From Okibacterium fritillariae (GTDB taxonomy: Bacteria > Actinomycetota > Actinomycetes > Actinomycetales > Microbacteriaceae), in assembly GCF_900167575.1 (NCBI RefSeq), contig NZ_FUZP01000001.1, positions 1,488,001 to 1,552,000 on the forward strand: 64,000 bases of DNA, read 5' to 3'. Position numbers and translations under genes: made by a program. How positions within the stretch are numbered: position 1 is the first letter of the stretch; each line of letters opens with the position of its first letter. This document shows positions 57,732 to 64,000 of this stretch, piece by piece. The notes beneath the pieces were generated by a model. That model had not been told where the DNA came from and ran no database searches. It saw nothing but the letters and a program-made list of their open reading frames with translations.

Positions 57732-59102
57732 TTAGCCGCGGGGTGCCGGGAGCCGCGGCAACTCGGGCTGTTCGAGCCACTCGCGGAAGAAGTCATCCAG
57801 GGGTCGCCCGGCGGCCTCGCGCGCCAGCTGCGTGAAGTCCGAGGTCTCGGCGGTCGCGTGCCGGAAGCGCGTCGTCCAGGCCGTGACGAGCGCGAAGAAA
57901 CCGTCATCGCCGAGCATCAGGCGCAGGGCGTGCAACAGGAGCGCGCCTCTCTTATAGACCCGGTCGTCGAAGAGGTCGTCCGCGCCGGGGTCGCCGAGGA
58001 CGAGGTCTTGAGGGGAGGCCGACAGTCGCCCGTGGTGCGAGCGCGCCGAGGCATCCGCGGTGGGCCCGCCCGACGCTTCGGCCCAGATCCACTCGGCATA
58101 GCAGGCAAAGCCCTCGTTCAGCCAGATGTGCCGCCACGACCGCAGGCCCACCGAGTTGCCGAACCACTGGTGGGCCAGCTCGTGGGCGATCAGCCGCTCG
58201 GAGCCGCCATGCCCGTCGGCATGGTTGGAGCCGAATGACGCGAGGCCCTGGGCTTCGAGCGGGATCTCGAGCTCGTCCTCGGTCACGATCACGGTGTACT
58301 CGGGGAACGGGTAGGGGCCGAAACGCTGGCTGAAGACATCCACCATCGCGGGAAGGTCACGGAAGTCGTGTTTCACGCGCGCGCCGAGTGCCGGCGGGAA
58401 GGCGGCGTGGATGGTCACGGGCGACGAGGTCGGGCTGACGGTCATGCGTTCGCGGCGGTAGCGCCCGATGTGCACAGCCGTCAGATAGGAGGACGTCGGC
58501 TCGGATTGCTCGTATACCCAGCGCGTGCGGCCGCCCGTCGTCGAGCTTGCCTCGAGCACGCCGTTGCAGACGACCGCATAGTCGCGTTCGCACGTGACCT
58601 GGATGCGGTAGCTCGCCTTGTCGCTCGGCAGGTCGTTGCACGGGTACCACGACGACGCCCCGGATGGCTGCGACGCGACGATCACGCCGTCCTGCAACTC
58701 TTCCCAGCCGACGAGTCCCCAGCGGCTGCGACGGGGCTTCGGGGCGCCCGCATAGGCGATGCGCACCTCGAAGGTCGCGCCGGGGGCGATGGGTTCGCGC
58801 GGATCAATGACGACCTTGTTGCGCACCTGGCGCACCTTGGGCGTGCGCACGCCGTCGACCGAGACCGACGAGACGCTCAGGCCCGCGAGGTCGAACTCGA
58901 TGCGCTCGAGGGGCTGGGTGTCGGTGCCGGAACTCGCGGCGTCCACGCCATCCGCGATCGCCGTGATGGTCGCGGTCGCCGTGAGCCGATTCGTCGCCAC
59001 CCGATAATCGAGCTCGAGGTCGTAGTGCACACTGCGGTAGCCGTCGTTGCCGAGGGCCGGAATGTAGGGGTCGGCGTTGTGTGCCGCCGGGGCGCCCGTC
59101 AC
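57732..59102 (-). CDS. Short M1 family zinc metallopeptidase
   Basis: 456 residues, much shorter than aminopeptidase N (about 850) and lacking its C-terminal helical domain. N-terminal beta domain about 1-210; catalytic domain with zinc motif HELAHQWFGN (His307, His311) and Glu330 in WLNEGFACYAEW. The aminopeptidase GxMEN motif is replaced by EAQGLASFG, as in other short M1 proteins. No signal peptide. The GTG overlaps the synthetase stop (GTGA), so the two are coupled. Streptomyces epsilon-polylysine producers make zinc aminopeptidases that degrade their own polymer; this gene's position suggests a similar role. Confidence 0.87.
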   Translation of the reverse strand: MTGAPAAHNADPYIPALGNDGYRSVHYDLELDYRVATNRLTATATITAIADGVDAASSGTDTQPLERIEFDLAGLSVSSVSVDGVRTPKVRQVRNKVVIDPREPIAPGATFEVRIAYAGAPKPRRSRWGLVGWEELQDGVIVASQPSGASSWYPCNDLPSDKASYRIQVTCERDYAVVCNGVLEASSTTGGRTRWVYEQSEPTSSYLTAVHIGRYRRERMTVSPTSSPVTIHAAFPPALGARVKHDFRDLPAMVDVFSQRFGPYPFPEYTVIVTEDELEIPLEAQGLASFGSNHADGHGGSERLIAHELAHQWFGNSVGLRSWRHIWLNEGFACYAEWIWAEASGGPTADASARSHHGRLSASPQDLVLGDPGADDLFDDRVYKRGALLLHALRLMLGDDGFFALVTAWTTRFRHATAETSDFTQLAREAAGRPLDDFFREWLEQPELPRLPAPRG

Positions 59103-62100
59103 GGGGCGACGACGCGATAGTCGGCGGTCGTGACGTCGCGCCACGGGCCGATGGGGTTGCCCGACCAGCGGCTCGACGCGGGCACGGTCTCGCCGCGCAT
59201 GACGAGCGACGCGGGCCCGACCGTGGCGTGGGAACCGATCGTGGCGGCGGGGAGAATGACGCTGTGCGGCCCGAGTGTCGAGCCGGCCGCGAGGGTGACC
59301 GAATCCATAGACATGATTCGATCATGAAAGAGGTGTGTTTGCACAACGCAGCCGCGGTTGACGGTGCTGCCGTCGCCCAGGGTGACGAGATCTGCCTCGG
59401 GCAACCAGTAGCTCTCGCACCACACACCGCGGCCGATGTGCGAGCCCAGACTGCGCAGCCACCACACGAGCGCGGGCGTTCCTGAGGCTAAGCGCGCGAA
59501 CCAGGGTGCCGCCGTCATCTCGACGAACGTGTCGGCCACCTCGGTGCGCCACACGAACGACGACCAGAGCGGATGCTCCGACTCACGGATCCGGCCGACC
59601 AGCACCCACTTGGCCGCCGACGTGACGACCGCCGCCAGTGCTGCAGCCGCGGTGAGCACGAACGGCGACGCGACGACCGCGAGTCCCACCCCACCGACAT
59701 CGGCCGCCGCGAGCAGCGCGACGATCACGAGCAGGCCGAGCAGGGCGCTCACGATCACGGGTACGACGCGCAGCAGCTCCCAGATGGTTCGCGCGACACG
59801 CAGGCGCGTGGGCGGCTCGTAGGTGCGACTCTGGTCGCCGGATTCGGCCGAGCGGCGCAATTGCACGGGCGGCGATCCGAGCCACGACGTGCCGGGCTTC
59901 GACTTGCGGGGCGCGGCCGACAGCACCGCCACGAGAGCGCCCTTCGGAACGTTGCGACCCGAGCCGGCCATTCCCGAGTTGCCGAGGAACGCTCGTTTGC
60001 CGATGACCACGGGGGAGATGCGCAACCATCCGCCGCCCAGCTCGTAGGAGGCGACGAGCGTGTCGTCGGCGAGGAACGCCCCGTCGCGCACCGTCGTCAT
60101 CGAGGGCACGAGCAACACGGTGGATGCCTCGACGTTGCGCCCGACATCCGCCCCAAGCAGGCGCAGCCACACGGGCGTGAAGAGGCTGGAGTAGAGCGGG
60201 AAGAGGAACGAGCGTGCGAGGTCGAGCAGCCGTTCGATCGACCAGACCTGCCAGCCGACGCGGCTGCGCACGGGATGGACGCCGGCGGTCACGCCGATGC
60301 TGAGGATGCGCACGCAGACCACGACGAGGGCGGCGAGCAGAAGACCCGCGGCCAGGGTGGCGGGCACGATGCCGGCCAGCGCGCGGAGGAGCACGGCGCC
60401 CAGATCGGGAGCGTCGGTGATGGACACCGCGACGACCGCCACGCCCAGCGCGAACGAGAGCACGGGGATGCCGGCGAGGGCCACCGACGACGCCCCGAAG
60501 GCGGCCACCCAACGTGTGCGCTTGGCCGGGCGCGCCCCCGGCCACCAGGCGCGCGAGCGGCCGACGCGGACGGCCGGTGAACCGGCCCACTGCTGGCCGG
60601 CCGGAACCCGCCCGAAGACGGCGGACCCCGCGATGACTTCGGCGCCCCGGCCGAGACGCGTTCCCGGAGCGAGCGTGCTGCGCGCACCCACCGACGATTC
60701 GGCGCCGATGCGGATGGAGCCGAGCCGCACGACATCCCCGTCGATCCAGTAGCCCGACAGGTCGACCTCCGGTTCGATGGATGCGCCGCGGCCGATCGTG
60801 AGCATGCCCGTCACGGGAGGAACGGTGTGCAGGTCGACGTCGGGGGCGATCTTGGCGCCGAGCGCGCGGGCGTAGTAGACGATCCAGGGTGCGCCCGCGA
60901 GCGAGACCGCGCCGATCGACGTCTGCATCTGCTCGGCGAACCACAGTCGTCGGTGCACCGAGCCGCCGCGCGGGTGGTCGCCCGGTCGCACCCCGCGAAG
61001 CAGCACGCGCGCGACGACGACCGACAACGCCATGCGGCCGAGGGGGGTCGCGAAGAGCAGCAGGGCGGGCACGACGAACCACAGCGGGGCCGTGGGGAGC
61101 GCGTCGAAGGACGTATTGTTCGACAGGTCATCGATCGCGTGCAGCAGGGTGGCGATGCCGAGGGCGATGACGGTCCAGCGGATGCCGCCGACCAGATGCA
61201 GCACGAGGCCCGCGAGTGTCTGGAAGACCTGCATCGAGCGGGGCACGGGTGGGACGACGTGGTCGGAACTGCGTGCTCGGCCACCGGCGTTCGCGTGCGC
61301 GGCCGCGTCGGCCGCGGCATCCGCCCGGCGTTCGAGCAGGTCGTCGCACAGGGCTCCGAGCCGCGGGTGGTCGTAGAGATCGGCGACCGTGTACTCGGGC
61401 ACGTGGTTGCGCAGGCGGCCCACCAATTGGGCGGCCGAGAGCGACCCGCCGCCGAGATCGAAGAAGTTCGCGTCGGCATCCGACACCGGGATGCCGAGCA
61501 CGGCCTGCCAGTCCGCCGCCACGCTGCGGAAGAGGACCTCGGCAGGAGAGACATCGTCCTGATCGTCGCCGTGCGCGCCACCCGGAAGGGCGTCCGCGGC
61601 GGGGAGCGGCCACGGCAGCGCTCCGCGGTCGACCTTGCCCGACGTGCGCGTCGGCAGGGTGTCGAGGGGAGCGAGCACGGGCACGAGCGCCGCCGGCAAT
61701 TCGTCGCGGAGGGCACGTGTCGCGCCCGCGTGATCGAAAACCTGCGGGTCGGCGACCGCCAGATAGCCGACCAGCACGGTGTTCCCGGCCTCGGTCTTCT
61801 GCACGGCGACGGCCGCGGCCGAGACGCCGGGCAGCTTCTGCAGGGCCGCCTCGATCTCGCCCAGCTCGATGCGGCGGCCGCCGATCTTCACCTGGTCGTC
61901 GACGCGCCCCGCGAACACGAGACCCTCGCCGTCGAAGCGCACGCGGTCGCCCGATCGATAGGCCCGCTCCCACCCGAGCGACGGCAGCGTGGCGTATTTC
62001 TCGGCGTCCTTCTGCGGGTCGAGATAGCGGGCCAAGCCGACGCCCCCGATGACCAGTTCGCCCACCTCGTCGCCGCGCACGGGCATTCCGTCGTCGCCGA

Positions 62101-63145
62101 TGACCGCGAGGTCCCACCCGTCGAGGGGCAGGCCGATGCGCACGGGTTCCCCCGCGTGCAACAGGGCCGCGCACGCCACGACGGTCGCCTCGGTCGGGCC
62201 ATAGGTGTTCCAGACCTCACGTCCCGGCACGGCGACACGCGCGACGAGCTCGGGCGGGCACACCTCGCCGCCGAAGATGAGCAGGCGGATATTCTCGAGC
62301 GAATCGTCCGGCCACAGGCTCGCGAGCGTCGGCACCGTCGACACGATCGAGATGCCGTGGGTCGTCAGCCAGGGGCCGAGGTCGGAGCCCGTGCGCACGA
62401 GCGATCGCGGTGCGGGCACCAGGCAGGCGCCGTTCCGCCAGGCGAGCCACATCTCCTCGCAGGAGGCGTCGAACGCGACCGAGAGCGCCGCGAGCACGCG
62501 GTCGTCGGGGCCGATGGGTTCGTCGGCGAGGAACAGGCGCGCCTCGGCGTCGACGAAGGCCGCGGCCGACCGGTGCGTCACGGCGACACCCTTGGGTGTG
62601 CCCGTCGACCCCGAGGTGAAGATGATCCAGGCGTCGTCGTCGGGCGTCGGGGGCGTGAGCATGGGCTGCGAGTGGGTGCTCGCGTGGGGCACGGTGCCGT
62701 CGAAGATGCGCGTGCGGGTGGTGCCGTCCGGCCCCTCGAGCCAGCCGTCGGCCGTGAGAGTGCCCCGCACCCGGGCCTCGCGGAACACGAGGTCGGCGCG
62801 TTCGTCGGGGTCGTCGACATCCACGGGCACGTAGGCGGCGCCGGCGGCCATGACCGCGAGGATGGCGATGTACAGCTCGCGAGAACCCGAGGCCAGTCGC
62901 ACGCCCACGCGATCGCCGCGGCCCACACCGTCCTCGACGAGGCGCGCAGCCACCCGCACGACGTTGGCCATGAGCTCGCGATAGCTGAGGGCGCCTCGGG
63001 CGTCTTCCAGCGCCGAGGCGTCGGGATGCCGCGCCGTCGTTTCGCGCAGGATATCGATCAGCGTGCGCGGTGCGGATGCGAGAGCGCCGCGTTCGAGCAG
63101 ACGTGCGGCTTCGTTGTCGGCGGGGGTATCGAGCGTTTCGGTCAC
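59099..63145 (-). CDS. Membrane-bound single-module amino acid polymer synthetase (Pls/PosA-like)
   Basis: 1348 residues. Adenylation domain about 25-510 with TSGSTGTPKG (177-186), NTYGPTE (313-319), a YRSGD turn and catalytic Lys504 in TSGKVDR. Carrier domain about 535-610 with pantetheine site Ser568 in FFDLGGGSLSA. Then six predicted membrane segments in three pairs (starting near 655, 900 and 1150), each followed by a soluble domain with hexapeptide-repeat or acyltransferase-like character. There is no condensation or thioesterase domain. This order is that of epsilon-poly-L-lysine synthetase, where the soluble domains join monomers one by one. The activated amino acid is not predicted. 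The GTG start follows GGAG. Confidence 0.9.
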   Translation of the reverse strand: MTETLDTPADNEAARLLERGALASAPRTLIDILRETTARHPDASALEDARGALSYRELMANVVRVAARLVEDGVGRGDRVGVRLASGSRELYIAILAVMAAGAAYVPVDVDDPDERADLVFREARVRGTLTADGWLEGPDGTTRTRIFDGTVPHASTHSQPMLTPPTPDDDAWIIFTSGSTGTPKGVAVTHRSAAAFVDAEARLFLADEPIGPDDRVLAALSVAFDASCEEMWLAWRNGACLVPAPRSLVRTGSDLGPWLTTHGISIVSTVPTLASLWPDDSLENIRLLIFGGEVCPPELVARVAVPGREVWNTYGPTEATVVACAALLHAGEPVRIGLPLDGWDLAVIGDDGMPVRGDEVGELVIGGVGLARYLDPQKDAEKYATLPSLGWERAYRSGDRVRFDGEGLVFAGRVDDQVKIGGRRIELGEIEAALQKLPGVSAAAVAVQKTEAGNTVLVGYLAVADPQVFDHAGATRALRDELPAALVPVLAPLDTLPTRTSGKVDRGALPWPLPAADALPGGAHGDDQDDVSPAEVLFRSVAADWQAVLGIPVSDADANFFDLGGGSLSAAQLVGRLRNHVPEYTVADLYDHPRLGALCDDLLERRADAAADAAAHANAGGRARSSDHVVPPVPRSMQVFQTLAGLVLHLVGGIRWTVIALGIATLLHAIDDLSNNTSFDALPTAPLWFVVPALLLFATPLGRMALSVVVARVLLRGVRPGDHPRGGSVHRRLWFAEQMQTSIGAVSLAGAPWIVYYARALGAKIAPDVDLHTVPPVTGMLTIGRGASIEPEVDLSGYWIDGDVVRLGSIRIGAESSVGARSTLAPGTRLGRGAEVIAGSAVFGRVPAGQQWAGSPAVRVGRSRAWWPGARPAKRTRWVAAFGASSVALAGIPVLSFALGVAVVAVSITDAPDLGAVLLRALAGIVPATLAAGLLLAALVVVCVRILSIGVTAGVHPVRSRVGWQVWSIERLLDLARSFLFPLYSSLFTPVWLRLLGADVGRNVEASTVLLVPSMTTVRDGAFLADDTLVASYELGGGWLRISPVVIGKRAFLGNSGMAGSGRNVPKGALVAVLSAAPRKSKPGTSWLGSPPVQLRRSAESGDQSRTYEPPTRLRVARTIWELLRVVPVIVSALLGLLVIVALLAAADVGGVGLAVVASPFVLTAAAALAAVVTSAAKWVLVGRIRESEHPLWSSFVWRTEVADTFVEMTAAPWFARLASGTPALVWWLRSLGSHIGRGVWCESYWLPEADLVTLGDGSTVNRGCVVQTHLFHDRIMSMDSVTLAAGSTLGPHSVILPAATIGSHATVGPASLVMRGETVPASSRWSGNPIGPWRDVTTADYRVVAP

Positions 63146-63253
63146 GCCGGGCTCCGATGGTGTCGTGAGGCTGGTTCGGGTGCTGCCAGGCTACGGAGCG
63201 GAGGTAGACGGTCGTTGAACGGATGGCAAAGCGCGGGGGAGGCAGGCATCCGC

Positions 63254-64000
63254 TCAGCCCGCCGACCGTGTGTCGGAACCCCAGGCCTCGAGCGTGCCGT
63301 CGAGGTTCTCGATGTGGGCGAAGTGGCCCGTGTCGGCCAGCCGTGTGCGCCGCAACGTGGGCACGGTGCGGGCCAGCGCGGCCGGATCGTCACGGGCCAC
63401 GAAGACGTCGCGGTCGCCCGAGACCAGGTGCACGGGGCAGGTGATACGTCGCCACCGCTCTGCGGCCGGATACCGGGCCGCGCGTCGGGTGCCCGCCACG
63501 AACGCTCGTGGTCGGAGTTCCTCGCCGAGGGCGGCGACGACGCTCGGGTGAACGGGTCGCCGCCGGTCGAACAGGGGCGACACGAGGAGCGGGAGCAACC
63601 CGAGGCGCGTCAGCAAGCGCACGAGCGGCGCGCCCCGGCCGGGCAGGACGCTGAGAAACCGCATGCCCTGCAAGAGCCCCGTGAACCCCGGCAGGCGCCG
63701 GAACGCGCGCACCGGATGGGCGCCGCTGTCGATGACCGCGAAGCTCACGGCCGACACGAGGTCGACGCGGCTCACGCGCTCGGGTGCGGCGGCGGCGAGG
63801 TGCAGGGCGACGAATCCGCCCAGCGAATGCCCGACCAGCCGGTAGCGTGTGGCAGCCGTTCGCGCGTCGAGCACGGCGTCGGCAGCTTCGAGCACGGTCT
63901 GCCCGAGAGCCTCGATCGTGTAGGCATCCTCATCATCGGGGAACGGCGACTCACCCCAGCCGGGAAAGTCCACCAGCACGAGCGCCCGGCCGGCCATATC
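63254..64000 (-). CDS. Alpha/beta hydrolase, 5' end beyond the window
   Basis: About 249 residues are visible. Nucleophile elbow GHSLGG, catalytic Asp in SGDRDVF and His in DTGHFAH are present. The visible part begins at the DFPGWGES strand, so the first two strands and the HGxxG oxyanion segment lie beyond the edge; the frame stays open to the last base. An in-frame ATG at 63997 is not the true start. It lies 108 bases before the synthetase gene on the same strand and is probably in one operon with it. It could release or trim product; this is inference. Confidence 0.8.
   Translation of the reverse strand, partial: DMAGRALVLVDFPGWGESPFPDDEDAYTIEALGQTVLEAADAVLDARTAATRYRLVGHSLGGFVALHLAAAAPERVSRVDLVSAVSFAVIDSGAHPVRAFRRLPGFTGLLQGMRFLSVLPGRGAPLVRLLTRLGLLPLLVSPLFDRRRPVHPSVVAALGEELRPRAFVAGTRRAARYPAAERWRRITCPVHLVSGDRDVFVARDDPAALARTVPTLRRTRLADTGHFAHIENLDGTLEAWGSDTRSAG

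Noticed and set aside
57198-58238. An open frame with Thr-Ala-Ser repeats crossing the gap between the transferase and peptidase
   Set aside because: It overlaps two recognised genes in shifted frames and has no start signals; the repeat is from the 9-bp units.

Overview
The window reads as chromosomal DNA of a high-GC actinobacterium, most likely a member of the Microbacteriaceae (Micrococcales). The reasons are strong GC bias at third codon positions, many GTG and TTG starts, many probable leaderless genes, and an actinobacterial gene order (lepA, DUF1990, hemW, hrcA-dnaJ, rsmE, HIT, phoH, ybeY, CorC-like, era, leuA, recO, uppS, dusB, dgt, dnaG). The genus cannot be fixed from the sequence alone. 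No insertion sequence, prophage, integrase, CRISPR array or rRNA was seen.

Layout. 1-4200: a YceI protein, then a leftward group of membrane and lipid genes (DedA, APP1-type phosphatase, FUSC transporter). 4251-10320: cytochrome bd oxidase and its assembly exporter (cydA, cydB, cydD, cydC) behind a near-perfect palindrome that could be an operator. 10330-19356: pabB, leuS, the DNA-uptake pair comEA-comEC, and holA. 19466-26075: rpsT (leftward), an aminotransferase, a TIGR01777 epimerase-like protein, lepA, a DUF1990 protein and hemW. 26091-34820: a proline/glutamine-rich DUF4870 protein (leftward), then the CIRCE-controlled hrcA-dnaJ pair and the rsmE-HIT-phoH-ybeY-CorC-era run. 34958-41922: an envelope-related insert (two-component system, lone ABC ATPase, membrane esterase, aminoacyl-phosphatidylglycerol synthase) between era and leuA. 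41932-53475: leuA behind an apparent translational attenuator, then recO, uppS, a DsbA-family protein, ybaK, dusB, dgt, dnaG and an unusual lone ABC ATPase. 53562-56813: tRNA-Asn, def, a transporter, a glycosyltransferase and tRNA-Met(CAT).

56825-64000 is the most unusual part. It holds a phosphopantetheinyl transferase with a His/Asp-rich tract and a converging group of an alpha/beta hydrolase (cut by the window edge), a 1348-residue synthetase, and an M1 metallopeptidase. The synthetase has adenylation and carrier domains, then six predicted membrane segments interleaved with three soluble domains. This is the architecture of epsilon-poly-L-lysine synthetase (Pls), so the region may make a secreted or wall-associated homopoly(amino acid). 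Substrate and product are unknown.

Regulation visible in the DNA includes a leucine leader peptide with mutually exclusive hairpins in front of leuA, a CIRCE element at hrcA, and about fifteen gene starts where a TANNNT-like -10 box lies 6-7 bases before the start codon. In several of these the -10 box is built on the stop codon of the gene before. Short tandem repeats with 6-, 7-, 9- and 18-bp units occur inside or next to several genes.
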